A stretch of DNA of 64,000 bases from JAUWVG01 sp964633715 (GTDB lineage: Bacteria; Acidobacteriota; Aminicenantia; Aminicenantales; Aminicenantaceae). The position numbers were made by a program, and so were the translations under genes. A model generated the notes under the pieces. The model was not told the origin of the DNA and ran no database searches. It saw nothing but the letters and a program-made list of their open reading frames with translations. Location of the stretch: NCBI GenBank assembly GCA_964633715.1, contig CAZWHQ010000018.1, forward strand, positions 1 to 64,000, written 5' to 3'. How positions within the stretch are numbered: position 1 is the first letter of the stretch; every line of letters starts with the position of its first letter. Below are positions 44,853 through 54,010 of the stretch, one piece after another.

Positions 44853-46148
44853 ATGAAAGAGACCTTTCGCTGGAATCCCTACGCTGACCAGCCGCATAAC
44901 GTGGCCCCAAAAAAGGATCGCCTGCGCTTTCACTTCAAACATGCGGGCAGTTATTTCTCCTTGATTTTTTCCAATCTGAGAAAATTGGCGCCCGGATTGG
45001 GTTTGTACAGAAAATACCGAAAGTTTCAGTACAGAGAAAAAGTCCGCATCTCTGATCCTTTTGCTATTGCGGTGTCTCCGCTTGGACAGAGGAACAACGA
45101 TATGGTTTCATTTTTAGAGGAAACAGGTGCGGCTAGAACTCTGGTGAGAATTGCCTCCTGGGAAAAAGATCAATTTGGTAAAATTGAAGCCCTGTTGGTT
45201 CTTTTAAAGGAAAGAGGGATCGACATTATTTTTGCCATCCTCCAGCAGCGTGATGATGTTCTTTTTCCCGAAAAATGGGAGGCTTTTCTGGAAGCTGTTT
45301 TTTCTCGATTCAAGAAATTTTCTCCCTATTTCGAAATTGGACATGCCTGGAACAGGACCAAATGGGGCATCTGGGACTACACGGAATACCTGAATTTATC
45401 CGAAAAGGCCGTTCCTTTAGCTAAAAAACACGATGTTTTACTGGTTGGCCCTGCGGTGATCGATTTTGAATTTCACCTCTATCCGCCGGTGCTGAAAAAA
45501 ATTCCTTTTGATGTAGCCAGTTCTCTCCTCTATGTGGATCGGATGGGGGCTCCTGAAACCAAGCAGGCGGGATGGGACACCTCTAAGAAACTTGCGCTGC
45601 TTCGAGCATCGGTAGATGTCTGCCTGAAGGAAAGACCCCTGTGGATAACCGAATTCAACTGGCCGCTCAAAGATACCGGAAAATACTCTCCTGCTTCGGG
45701 AAAGCCCAATGTGACAGAAAATGAGCAGGCTGACTATCTTGTCCGGTATTATATTTTATGTCTAGCGACGGGTTTTGTCGAAAGGATCTACTGGTGGCAG
45801 CTTGTCGCGCCCGGTTATGGATTGATCGACAGCCGTGAGGAGCCCTGGAGAAAGCGGCCCAGTTTTTTTGCATTTAAGACGATGGTCTCCTTTATAAAAC
45901 ACAGTGAATTTCAAGGGAAAATTGACCATCAGATGGCTGAAATATTTGATTTTAACAGGCTAGAGGAAAGTTTTGTTGTTATCTGGACAAAAAATCCTTT
46001 GTTTTGGGGCCAGTCCTTAGTCCTGGATGCCTTTCTTCCGGGACGGGTTGTCCGTGTAAGGAGTCGCGATGGGGAGGATATTCCAGTGATAGAGGGCCAA
46101 ATAAAGATCGATGGCAGCCCTAAGTATGTGTTTTATAGGGAGAAATAA
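44853..46148 (+). CDS. TIM-barrel glycoside-hydrolase-like protein of the LPS unit
   Basis: The protein has 431 residues. After about 60 residues of basic, non-signal sequence it has a (beta/alpha)8-like core. FEIGHAWNRTKWGIWDY is at the usual place of the acid/base strand-4 motif, although the expected Asn-Glu pair is not clear, and PLWITEFNWPLKDTG has the Glu of a clan GH-A nucleophile. C-terminal ERIYWWQLVAPGYGLIDS is also GH-like. It has no signal peptide, so it may act in the cytoplasm on a nucleotide sugar or lipid-linked glycan, or be a non-catalytic relative. It follows the kinase gene by eight bases. Confidence 0.55.
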   Translation: MKETFRWNPYADQPHNVAPKKDRLRFHFKHAGSYFSLIFSNLRKLAPGLGLYRKYRKFQYREKVRISDPFAIAVSPLGQRNNDMVSFLEETGAARTLVRIASWEKDQFGKIEALLVLLKERGIDIIFAILQQRDDVLFPEKWEAFLEAVFSRFKKFSPYFEIGHAWNRTKWGIWDYTEYLNLSEKAVPLAKKHDVLLVGPAVIDFEFHLYPPVLKKIPFDVASSLLYVDRMGAPETKQAGWDTSKKLALLRASVDVCLKERPLWITEFNWPLKDTGKYSPASGKPNVTENEQADYLVRYYILCLATGFVERIYWWQLVAPGYGLIDSREEPWRKRPSFFAFKTMVSFIKHSEFQGKIDHQMAEIFDFNRLEESFVVIWTKNPLFWGQSLVLDAFLPGRVVRVRSRDGEDIPVIEGQIKIDGSPKYVFYREK

Positions 46149-46808
46149 TTGCCCTTTAGTAAAAGTGAGGTTGCCGACTACGAAAAAAAGCGCTACCGTG
46201 GATTAGACCAGAGGCTTGTCCATAATCGGGAACAGAAAATTCTCAATAAGATTTTTGAAAGGATTGAAAAAACATCCGGTTTTGTCTTGGATCTCCCCTG
46301 TGGTTACGGGCGATTTTCAGCTATCCTCCTTGAAAAGGGATTCAAACTCGTAAACAGTGACATCTCCCTTGCGATGGTCGACCGAACCAAAAAAAAAGCA
46401 GCTACACTCCTTCAAAGGGAAGCCAGAGGTGTTGTGACGGATGCGGTTTTTGGACTGCCCTTTAAAAAAGACACTTTTTCACTTGTGCTGTCCATGCGGT
46501 TTTTTCATCACGTCCACAGCAGTGAAGACCGCAGAAAAATATTGGCTGAGTTTTTTCGAGTTACATCGGATTGGGTTGTTCTCTCCTACTACCAATCGAA
46601 TGCCCTTCACAAAATTCAGAGGAAACTCCGTCAAAAGATTAAAAAAACACCCACACGGATAAAGATGATAGCAGGACAGGAATTTCAAAATGAAGCCAAA
46701 GAGTCCGGATTTGAAGTTGTTTCTGTTTTCCCTTTATTTCGGGGGTTTCATTCACAGCATATAACTCTTCTGAAAAAGCTAAAACCAGAACGTAATGCCC
46801 GCTTTTAG
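46149..46808 (+). CDS. Class I SAM-dependent methyltransferase
   Basis: The protein has 219 residues. FVLDLPCGYGRFSAILLEKG is motif I, followed by VNSDISLAMVDR and a later LVLSMRFFHHVHSSEDRRK, typical of a small-molecule methyltransferase. The TTG start at 46149 is directly after the preceding stop, with AGGGAG upstream. It would act on the core or glycan. Its 3' end overlaps the convergent SH3-barrel gene by 30 bases. Confidence 0.7.
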   Translation: MPFSKSEVADYEKKRYRGLDQRLVHNREQKILNKIFERIEKTSGFVLDLPCGYGRFSAILLEKGFKLVNSDISLAMVDRTKKKAATLLQREARGVVTDAVFGLPFKKDTFSLVLSMRFFHHVHSSEDRRKILAEFFRVTSDWVVLSYYQSNALHKIQRKLRQKIKKTPTRIKMIAGQEFQNEAKESGFEVVSVFPLFRGFHSQHITLLKKLKPERNARF

Positions 46809-48002
46809 AGTGACACCTGAAAAATCGACAATGGCCTCTTTGGCATCCAAAACCCACGCTTCCGTGGGTTTTTTTTCTCGGATGTAAAGAAGCTGGACAG
46901 TCTTCTCGGGTCCCACCAGGGATTTGTAGAAATACAATGGGCCGGTCTCAGAGTGTGTATAACTTGTGGATTCTCTGTAGTTATTCGTGCCCTTAAATCC
47001 CTCGATTTTGGCATAGTGTCCCACGGCTTCGACAAACAGTTTGGCAAAAGCAGAGATTTCATATTCATAGCCCACGCCTCCCAGGAATCCGATTCCCTGG
47101 GCCTTGGCGCTTCCGCTCCACTCCTGCCAGAAATCTTCGGTCTGGTACCGGTAATAGTAGTTGGCTTTGGCGAAGTAGTATTCCATGCCGATTTTAAGGT
47201 AGAGGAAGGGAGCGGGATGGGAGGTGATATAGACACTGATGGGTAGGGCATCAACCCGGGGTTTGGCAGAATAATAGTCGGAAAAACCTGTTCTGTTGAA
47301 TTTGACGACACTTTCCAGCTCCCCCCGGTAGTAATCGAGCCCAAGACCGATGGAAAAATTGCTGTCGAGAGGAAAAAACACATCGGTGCTGGCGAGATGG
47401 CTGAAATGGAAGGGCTGGATTTTGTATGTGCCGTTTATCCCAAGAGTTTCTCGGTAGAAATCGGCTAGACCCTTGGCCCCCTCGTTGAGCTGTCCACCGA
47501 CGATATAGTTGCTTCCAACAGAGAACCTGATACCGAAGCGTTTCAAAGACTGATCCGTGGGGGTGGTCTGTATGGGTTGAGGTTTTTGGGTTTCTGGTTT
47601 TTTAATTTTTGGTGTTACGATTTTTTCTTTGGGTGGTGTTGTCTTTTTTTTCTTGGGTCTATCTTCTTCAATGGGTTTTACGACTTTTTGAGTGATTTTC
47701 TCTGGAGTTATTTCAGTTATGGTCACAAGACTTTCATGGACATAACCTGTTGAGGCTTCACCTGAATCTTTAAGGAATATGACCCGAAACCATTCCCCCT
47801 GCTGTTCGAGGGCTTCTATGTTTTCATTTTTTTTAATCTGCCGGAGGATGGGGCTGTCGATGGCGGGTTGTTCACGGATGTTAGCCATATCAGCAACGAC
47901 CTTGAGCTTGATCTTTGTCTCCTGGGGAAAGAAAAGTGATGGGGCAAAGAGGAGGATAAAGGAGATTATAAAAATGGGGGCTCTAGGTGTTCTTTTTTTC
48001 AT
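46779..48002 (-). CDS. SH3-like domain plus outer-membrane barrel protein
   Basis: The protein has 407 residues. A signal peptide (about 5-25) is followed by a bacterial SH3-like domain (about residues 30-95: LKVVADMANIREQPAIDS, ALEQQGEWFRVIFLK), then a Lys/Pro linker (about 110-150), then a beta-barrel domain that ends VTLKAGITFWF with an aromatic C-terminus. SH3-like domains bind cell-wall peptides. The layout matches the AMIN-barrel protein at 35345-36379. It is probably an outer-membrane protein that contacts the wall. Confidence 0.65.
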   Translation of the reverse strand: MKKRTPRAPIFIISFILLFAPSLFFPQETKIKLKVVADMANIREQPAIDSPILRQIKKNENIEALEQQGEWFRVIFLKDSGEASTGYVHESLVTITEITPEKITQKVVKPIEEDRPKKKKTTPPKEKIVTPKIKKPETQKPQPIQTTPTDQSLKRFGIRFSVGSNYIVGGQLNEGAKGLADFYRETLGINGTYKIQPFHFSHLASTDVFFPLDSNFSIGLGLDYYRGELESVVKFNRTGFSDYYSAKPRVDALPISVYITSHPAPFLYLKIGMEYYFAKANYYYRYQTEDFWQEWSGSAKAQGIGFLGGVGYEYEISAFAKLFVEAVGHYAKIEGFKGTNNYRESTSYTHSETGPLYFYKSLVGPEKTVQLLYIREKKPTEAWVLDAKEAIVDFSGVTLKAGITFWF

Positions 48003-48087
48003 AAAGTAAGCCTGTTTTCTTCTGCATCCCTTCTCATTATAGCAACCCTTATCAGGGGATACAAATTTTTTTCCACGTTATTATTGT

Positions 48088-48117
48088 TTGCCAATTAACC
48101 AGAAGACATGCTAAAAT
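48088..48117 (+). promoter_or_regulatory. Sigma70-like promoter before the DUF1573 gene
   Basis: TTGCCA (48088-48093) and TAAAAT (48112-48117) are 18 bases apart. GAGGAG lies just before ATG 48144. It would drive DUF1573, YggT, YggU and perhaps nupC. By eye only. Confidence 0.5.
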
Positions 48118-48143
48118 TATAAAAAATATCGAGGAGAATTATC

Positions 48144-48923
48144 ATGAGTCGTGGGTTTGGACATCAAAAAAATATTTTTGTTCTCACAGTCCTTCTCTGT
48201 CTGGTCTTTATTGTATCTCTTGTCGCCATGGATACAGCCAAGATCCAGTTTGTAAAGGAGAAGCATGATTTTGGGAAGGTCGAACAGGGCAAGGTTCTCT
48301 CCTATTCCTTTAAATTTAAAAATGCCGGGGATGCCCCCCTTACCATAAAAAATGTCCGCACGACCTGTGGATGTACAGCGGCAGTGGTCAAGGGGAAAAA
48401 ACTCGATCCTGGAAAGGAAGGGGAGATCAAGGTTTCCTTTAATACGATCGGGTATGGCGGGAATGTATCCAAATATATCTATGTCGATACAAACGATCCC
48501 TCCGCGCCTCAAAAACAGCTGACGATTTCAGCGGCTATTGATGTTCCTCCTGCCCCCCGGATCGAGCTCGACAATTACACATTAGATATGGGTTTAATCC
48601 TCAATACAGAGGCGATCGAGACTCAGACGCAGATCAAAAACACCGGAGAGCTGGAACTTCTGGTTGAGTTTGCACACAAGGATGCCCAATTCTTTCAGGG
48701 AAATAAACAGATCAAATCCAAAATCAGTGTGGCCGCTGGCAAATCCACTGATATTATCATAAAAATGCCGGCTCGGGGACGGACAGGCCTGCTCCGGGAA
48801 TATGTGATGATCAAGTCTAACGATAAAAGACGCCCCACTCTTTCGCTCTATCTGTCCGGTTACGCTGTCACGACAAAACAGCTCAAGGAAGTTTTTAAAA
48901 AATACGAAAACGTGTTGAAGTAG
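48144..48923 (+). CDS. DUF1573 family exported protein
   Basis: The protein has 259 residues. After a signal-like segment (about 10-28) it has VEQGKVLSYSFKFKNAGD, NVRTTCGCTAAVVKG (the CGCT motif typical of DUF1573) and an Ig-like second half (IELDNYTLDMGLI). It is an envelope-located, chaperone-like or adhesin-like protein of unknown role. The YggT gene follows after three bases. Confidence 0.75.
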   Translation: MSRGFGHQKNIFVLTVLLCLVFIVSLVAMDTAKIQFVKEKHDFGKVEQGKVLSYSFKFKNAGDAPLTIKNVRTTCGCTAAVVKGKKLDPGKEGEIKVSFNTIGYGGNVSKYIYVDTNDPSAPQKQLTISAAIDVPPAPRIELDNYTLDMGLILNTEAIETQTQIKNTGELELLVEFAHKDAQFFQGNKQIKSKISVAAGKSTDIIIKMPARGRTGLLREYVMIKSNDKRRPTLSLYLSGYAVTTKQLKEVFKKYENVLK

Positions 48924-48926
48924 CTG

Positions 48927-49229
48927 ATGCTGTTGACCAATTTTGTCCTTGCCATAGCCCGTGTTCTCAATTTCATCGTCTCTGCCTACACCATTGTCAT
49001 AGTTGTTCGTGTCATTTTGTCCTGGATCCAGATTCCTTCTCTCTACCCGGTGGCCGTCATTGTCTATAAACTTACAGAACCTCTCCTCAGGCCCATCCGG
49101 AAGTATGTTCCTCCACACAAGATGGGCGGTCTGGATTTAAGCCCCATGATTTTATTGATCATCCTCATGTTTATCAATTCCTTTGTGATCCGGTCGCTCA
49201 TCCAGGTTGCGATGCGCCCAAGATTTTGA
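48927..49229 (+). CDS. yggT: YggT family membrane protein
   Basis: The protein has 100 residues with two to three hydrophobic segments. TIVIVVRVILSWIQIP and KLTEPLLRPIRKYVP are characteristic of YggT/Ycf19. The family is linked with division or ion homeostasis, but its role is not settled. It overlaps the next gene by four bases. Confidence 0.85.
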   Translation: MLLTNFVLAIARVLNFIVSAYTIVIVVRVILSWIQIPSLYPVAVIVYKLTEPLLRPIRKYVPPHKMGGLDLSPMILLIILMFINSFVIRSLIQVAMRPRF

Positions 49230-49474
49230 AATCTTTGATGTTGAAAAAACAACTTCTTGCCGTTAAAGTGCAGCCAAAGGCAAAAAACACAGGAGTGGAG
49301 AAAATAGGTGAGGACTCCTTTAAAGTCCGCGTGCATGCGGCCCCGGAAAAGGGAGCAGCCAATAAAGAGGTGATGGTTTTGCTTGCGGCCTATTTCGATA
49401 TCCCTCGCTCAAAAGTCAAGATTGTTAGAGGCAAAACCTCCCGCACCAAACTGATAGAAATTGAGGAGTCGTAA
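49226..49474 (+). CDS. yggU: DUF167/YggU family protein
   Basis: The protein has 82 residues. LLAVKVQPKAKNTGVEKI, VRVHAAPEKGAANKEVMVLL and RSKVKIVRGKTSRTKLIEI are the DUF167 signature. It follows yggT with a four-base overlap, the usual arrangement. A TTG start at 49226 is used, and ATG 49238 is a second possibility. Confidence 0.85.
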   Translation: MKSLMLKKQLLAVKVQPKAKNTGVEKIGEDSFKVRVHAAPEKGAANKEVMVLLAAYFDIPRSKVKIVRGKTSRTKLIEIEES

Positions 49475-49496
49475 TAAAGGCAATAAGGAAGTCAAT

Positions 49497-50807
49497 ATGG
49501 AACTCTATAACCTGGTTAGTTTTTTAGGGGTTTTTATCATTGCCTTTCTGGCATGGCTGTGTTCATCCAACAAACGTATCATCAACTGGCGGCTTGTCGT
49601 CTGGGGGATAGGGCTTCAGTTGGTGTTTGCTTTTTTTATCTTTGTCATCCCGATTGGCAGCAAGATTTTTTTATTTCTCAACAATATCGTTGTTGCTGTC
49701 CTCGACACATCCAGAGCGGGATTGGAGTTTGTGTTTGGACCGCTGGCCCTTGGTCCTGGGATGACGAATGCAAGTGGGGAGACCTCGATCGGATATATTC
49801 TTGCCTTTCAGGGATTGGGGACCATCATTTTTTTTGCGGCGCTGTTAGGAGCCCTCTACTACCTCAAAGTGATGCCGCTTATTATCCGTGGATTTTCCTA
49901 TATATTTACAAAGCTCATGAATGTCAGCGGTGCGGAATCCTTAAGCGCCTCCAGCAACATCTTTGTCGGTGCTGAATCCGCACTGGTGATCAAGCCTCAT
50001 CTTAAGGATATGACAAAGTCCGAATTGACCACAATTTTGGCCGCCTCAATGGGAACGATTGCCTCGACCGTTCTGGCCATCTATGTCTCCTTCCTTCAAG
50101 CAGATCTTCCTACGATTGCCGGCCACTTGATTTCAGCCTCAGTCATTTCTGCCCCTGCGGCCGTGGTGCTTTCTAAGCTGATCGTTCCGGAAACAGAGAC
50201 ACCTAAAACGCTCGGGCTCAACGTCAAACCCCACTATGAAAGAGAAGACAATATCATCATGGCCATCATCAATGGGGCCTGGAGTGGTCTCCGGCTTTTA
50301 GGCGGGATCGTGACCCTGCTCATCGCTTTTTTAGGCATCCTGGCTTTGATCGATCTTGTGCTGGGATTATTCGGTGGATATCTCAACAACTGGTTTAACT
50401 GGAATTTTGACTGGTCGCTTCAGTCTATGCTGGGCATCGTTTTTTATCCTTTAACCCTGATCTTAGGTGTTCCTCCCGCCGATGCCATGGAGATCGCCCG
50501 CGTCATCGGTGAGCGTTCGGTGACTACGGAACTTTATTCCTACCAGCACTTGGCCCGGCTTCTTTCCGAAGGCGCAATCATTCATCCACGCTCGGCTATT
50601 ATTGCTTCTTATGCCCTCTGCGGTTTTGCGCACATTGCGTCGCTGGCTATATTTGTGGGGGGTGTGGGCGCACTGGCCCCGGAAAGGCTTAAAGATCTGT
50701 CACGGGTTGGATTTCGCGCACTTTTGGCGGCAACACTAGCCTGTTTAATGACCGGAGCCATTGCCGGGACCTTCTTCACACAGGGCTCCATCCTCCTCGG
50801 CAAATGA
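49497..50807 (+). CDS. nupC: Concentrative nucleoside transporter (NupC-like)
   Basis: The protein has about 436 residues from ATG 49497, with AAGGAAG upstream. Multiple hydrophobic segments are present, and GAESALVIKPHLKDMTKSEL and SASVISAPAAVVLSKLIVPE are CNT-family signatures. It takes up nucleosides with Na+ or H+. Its 3' end overlaps the convergent flippase-like gene by 63 bases. Confidence 0.88.
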   Translation: MELYNLVSFLGVFIIAFLAWLCSSNKRIINWRLVVWGIGLQLVFAFFIFVIPIGSKIFLFLNNIVVAVLDTSRAGLEFVFGPLALGPGMTNASGETSIGYILAFQGLGTIIFFAALLGALYYLKVMPLIIRGFSYIFTKLMNVSGAESLSASSNIFVGAESALVIKPHLKDMTKSELTTILAASMGTIASTVLAIYVSFLQADLPTIAGHLISASVISAPAAVVLSKLIVPETETPKTLGLNVKPHYEREDNIIMAIINGAWSGLRLLGGIVTLLIAFLGILALIDLVLGLFGGYLNNWFNWNFDWSLQSMLGIVFYPLTLILGVPPADAMEIARVIGERSVTTELYSYQHLARLLSEGAIIHPRSAIIASYALCGFAHIASLAIFVGGVGALAPERLKDLSRVGFRALLAATLACLMTGAIAGTFFTQGSILLGK

Positions 50808-51794
50808 GGTTTGGGGTTTTTTAGAGAGGCTGATGCCTTCTACACTCGCTATGATCAATCCCACAATCAGAATTGGGATGAAATTGATCCCGTGCAGAAC
50901 AAATGCGAATGTGAGGGCCTCACTTTCTGGGACTGCAAACAAGACCAGGGACTGCTGGCAGAGCCAGTGGTATGTGCCGACATAACCCGGAGAGGAAGGC
51001 ACGATGACACTGATGGTGGTGATCACTAGTGTGACGAGCGCGGCCGTCCAGGGCAAACTGTATTGGGAAACAAAGTCAAAAGCATAAAAACTCACTTGGA
51101 CTGCGGCTCCATAGCCGGCCCAAATGAGAAGAGATAAAATGGATGTGATCGCATAATGGCGCCAGTTCTTGAGTCCCACCACACCGTCGAGAAAAGAGTG
51201 AAACAGTTCATCCACTTTTGATGAGATTTTTTTCGGCAGGAACCTAAGAACTTTTGTCAAAATTCGCAACGATGTTTCTCTATTCCTTTTCATAACGATA
51301 AGAAGAACGAGCAAGACCACCACTCCGGCAAATACAACATAACCGCTTTTTGTCACCCAGTTGGGAAAAGGAAAGACCACAAATGTCAGCGCCATTAGAA
51401 AAAGCAGGGTGAATATATCGATGATTCTCTCTGTGACAATCGTCCCAAATACACAACTGGTTCTGACCTGACTTTTTTTGCTAAGGACATAGGCTCGCAG
51501 AAACTCGCCGAGGTGTGCGGGTGTAAACGTGTTGGCCATGTAACCGATGAGAAGCGCATTAAAAAGGTGTTTGGTTTTGACTTTTTGAATGGGGGCAAGA
51601 AGATAATGCCAGCGGATGGCGCGCATCCAATGGCTGAGAAAGATAAAGATAACAGCGAGAAGGAGATACCAATAGTGAGTGCTCTTGAAAGCGTTCCCCA
51701 TCTGTGCAAAATCCACTTTCCGAAAGGCAAGATACATGAAGATCGCGCCGATCAACAGACCGATGAAGAGTTTGAGATGATTCTTTTTAAGCAT
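50745..51794 (-). CDS. UPF0104/LPG-synthase-like flippase family membrane protein
   Basis: The protein has about 349 residues from ATG 51794. The frame opens at 51848. It is hydrophobic with about seven to nine segments. RAIRWHYLLAPIQKVKT, GYMANTFTPAHLGEFLRAYV and PSSPGYVGTYHWLCQQSLV are the LPG-synthase N-terminal/flippase-like signature. It may flip or modify a lipid or prenyl-linked sugar. The C-terminus contains a charged tail that lies inside the nupC overlap. Confidence 0.8.
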   Translation of the reverse strand: MLKKNHLKLFIGLLIGAIFMYLAFRKVDFAQMGNAFKSTHYWYLLLAVIFIFLSHWMRAIRWHYLLAPIQKVKTKHLFNALLIGYMANTFTPAHLGEFLRAYVLSKKSQVRTSCVFGTIVTERIIDIFTLLFLMALTFVVFPFPNWVTKSGYVVFAGVVVLLVLLIVMKRNRETSLRILTKVLRFLPKKISSKVDELFHSFLDGVVGLKNWRHYAITSILSLLIWAGYGAAVQVSFYAFDFVSQYSLPWTAALVTLVITTISVIVPSSPGYVGTYHWLCQQSLVLFAVPESEALTFAFVLHGINFIPILIVGLIIASVEGISLSKKPQTSFAEEDGALCEEGPGNGSGH

Positions 51795-52028
51795 AATTAT
51801 CCCACATAATATAGGGGATTCCCCTGTCTCTTGCAATGAGTTTTTCACAACAACGGAATGTTTGTTTTTGCGAGGAATGACAGGTGTCGACAGTTTTTCA
51901 TGCTAAATGAGACAAAGAGCGAAAGTTCTGCGTCTATTAGTGTGTTGAGGGCTTTTCCCTTGTGTTTTTCCATGATCCTGATAAAATATTTGTGATAATG
52001 TGAAAAAAGCACTAAAGAGGAGAATCAT

Positions 52029-52907
52029 ATGGGCGTTTTCTTGAAAAAAATTCTATGGGTTACAGACTTTTCGGATGAAGCACAAGAGGCCTTTATCTAT
52101 GCTAAACACTTTGCTAAGACGTTTAATGCCAAACTGGTAGCCCTAAATGTTGTTCCGGATTTTTCGCCAACTCTCTACAACACCACTGCTGTCATCAAGA
52201 CGGAGCTCACCAAGCGGCTCACGACGATGAAAAAAGAGGCAGAACGTAAACTCACTGCACTCCAGAAAAAACAGCGGTTCGAATTTAAAAGCCTTGTCCT
52301 AGAAGGGAATGCCTCAAAGAAGATCATCGAAACTGCCGAGAAACAGAAAGTTGATTTGATCATCATGGGGAAAAGAGGTGCCTCAGCCGTAGAAAAACTC
52401 TTTATAGGAAGCGTCGCCAACCAAGTTCTGAGAAATTCGACAGTTCCTATTCTGCTGACCAAAAAGAAAGCTGGAAAACCTGCTTTTAAGAAGATTCTTG
52501 TGCCCACGGATTTTTCCAAACAAGAAGAGGTGGAAAGGGATTTTGCATGGAAGCTGGCCAAGGGGCTGAACTCCGACATCACACTTCTCCATGTTTTGGA
52601 GCTCCATGATTATGAATTTTCGCCCCGCGTCTTGGACGACATGTTTAATTCCGTCCTCAAAAGGCTCAAGAGACGAAAGACTAGGGAAAAAGAGGATATA
52701 CGGGTCACTGAAGATGTCTACAGGGCCATCAATGCCTCTCTCGGTGTTGTGGACTACGCCGACACCCAGAAATTCGACATGATCGTAATCTCTACCTGTG
52801 TGCACAGCAAGCTGGAGCGGTTTTTTCTTGGAAGTACAACAGAAAAGGTCATTTCCTACAGCAGCATCCCGATCTTTGCCATCCCGCCGGCGCATTGTCT
52901 TAAGTGA
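52029..52907 (+). CDS. Tandem UspA universal stress protein
   Basis: The protein has 292 residues with two UspA domains. Domain 1 (about 1-145) has the ATP-binding GKRGASAVEKLFIGS. Domain 2 (about 155-292) has CVHSKLERFFLGSTTEKVI, where the first Gly of the loop is missing. It is cytoplasmic and acts in stress. Two bases after its end the dprA reading frame is already running (GTG 52904). Confidence 0.88.
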   Translation: MGVFLKKILWVTDFSDEAQEAFIYAKHFAKTFNAKLVALNVVPDFSPTLYNTTAVIKTELTKRLTTMKKEAERKLTALQKKQRFEFKSLVLEGNASKKIIETAEKQKVDLIIMGKRGASAVEKLFIGSVANQVLRNSTVPILLTKKKAGKPAFKKILVPTDFSKQEEVERDFAWKLAKGLNSDITLLHVLELHDYEFSPRVLDDMFNSVLKRLKRRKTREKEDIRVTEDVYRAINASLGVVDYADTQKFDMIVISTCVHSKLERFFLGSTTEKVISYSSIPIFAIPPAHCLK

Positions 52908-54010
52908 GCAATAGTTCCACCCTTACAGACTGGATCGCATTTAACCGGATTTTTGCCGAGGACCTTAAATCGGCCGAAAAAATTTACAAACACTTCTCAT
53001 CCATCCCCAGGGCTCGTTTAGCCTCTCCAAGGGAGATCATCTCTCTGGGCGTCGATCCTCAAAGAGCGAAAAATTTTACATCTCGGAAAAATCTGGACTT
53101 GGCTGCAAAGCAGGTTGAAAGGTGCAGACAAAAAGGATATACTGTCCTGACTCTGGAGGACAGGGATTATCCAGAGGACCTGTTGGAAACCTTCGATCCT
53201 CCGTTTGTCCTCTATATTGCCGGTCGAGTGGACGTATTGAAGGAGCCGTCCATTTCCATCGTGGGGGCCAGAAAACCGACGACATATGGACGGGCAGTGA
53301 CCGACAGATTGGCGCGGGATCTGGCAGAGTGCGGATTGGTTGTCGTCAGCGGGATGGCCCGCGGTATTGATTCCATCTCTCATTGGGGTGCTTTAAAAGA
53401 AGGAAAAACAGTGGCTGTTTTAGGATCGGGATTTGAAGATATCTATCCACCAGAGAACAAAAAATTGTTGCATACTATTACTGAGAAAGGCGCTGTGATT
53501 TCGGAATTTCCACTCGATGCCTTTCCGGCCCCTCTTCATTTTCCCCAGCGAAACCGGATCATCAGCGGTATGTCGCTGGCAACCGTTGTTATCGAGGCCA
53601 CAAAGAGGAGCGGATCACTGATTACAGCACGCCTGGCTCTTGAGCAGAACAGGGAAGTGATGGCTGTTCCGGGAAACATCACGTCCAGTCTCAGTGAAGG
53701 AACGAACTGGCTGATAAAAGAGGGCGCCAAAGCGGTAGAGAGCTGGGATGATGTGGTCGAAGAGCTTCCCTCTCCATTAAAGGAAAAGCTTCTTTCAAAG
53801 AAGAAAAAAGGCAAAGAGGTCGCTCCTAAACTCAATGAAAAAGAGAAAAAAATTTATTCGCACTTGTCTGTGGATAAGGAAAGACATATCGATGAACTTG
53901 TGGTAAGCTCTGGTTTTTCCGTTTCGGAATCCCTGTCGACGCTCTTGAATTTAGAATTAAAAGGACTTATTATCCAAATGCCTGGAAAATTATTTATGAG
54001 GAAATTGTAA
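52904..54010 (+). CDS. dprA: DNA-processing protein DprA
   Basis: The protein has 368 residues. SIVGARKPTTYGRAVTDRL, VVSGMARGIDSISHWGAL and AVLGSGFEDIYPPENKKL form the Rossmann-like DprA core, with FPQRNRIISGMSLATVVIEA later and a winged-helix-like C-terminus. DprA loads RecA on incoming single-stranded DNA. The GTG start overlaps the usp stop and its stop overlaps topA (TAATG). Confidence 0.92.
   Translation: MSNSSTLTDWIAFNRIFAEDLKSAEKIYKHFSSIPRARLASPREIISLGVDPQRAKNFTSRKNLDLAAKQVERCRQKGYTVLTLEDRDYPEDLLETFDPPFVLYIAGRVDVLKEPSISIVGARKPTTYGRAVTDRLARDLAECGLVVVSGMARGIDSISHWGALKEGKTVAVLGSGFEDIYPPENKKLLHTITEKGAVISEFPLDAFPAPLHFPQRNRIISGMSLATVVIEATKRSGSLITARLALEQNREVMAVPGNITSSLSEGTNWLIKEGAKAVESWDDVVEELPSPLKEKLLSKKKKGKEVAPKLNEKEKKIYSHLSVDKERHIDELVVSSGFSVSESLSTLLNLELKGLIIQMPGKLFMRKL

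Noticed and set aside
50745..51794. Flippase-like protein as the missing Wzx
   Set aside because: It belongs to the LPG-synthase/UPF0104 group and lacks Wzx features. It lies outside the glycan cluster.
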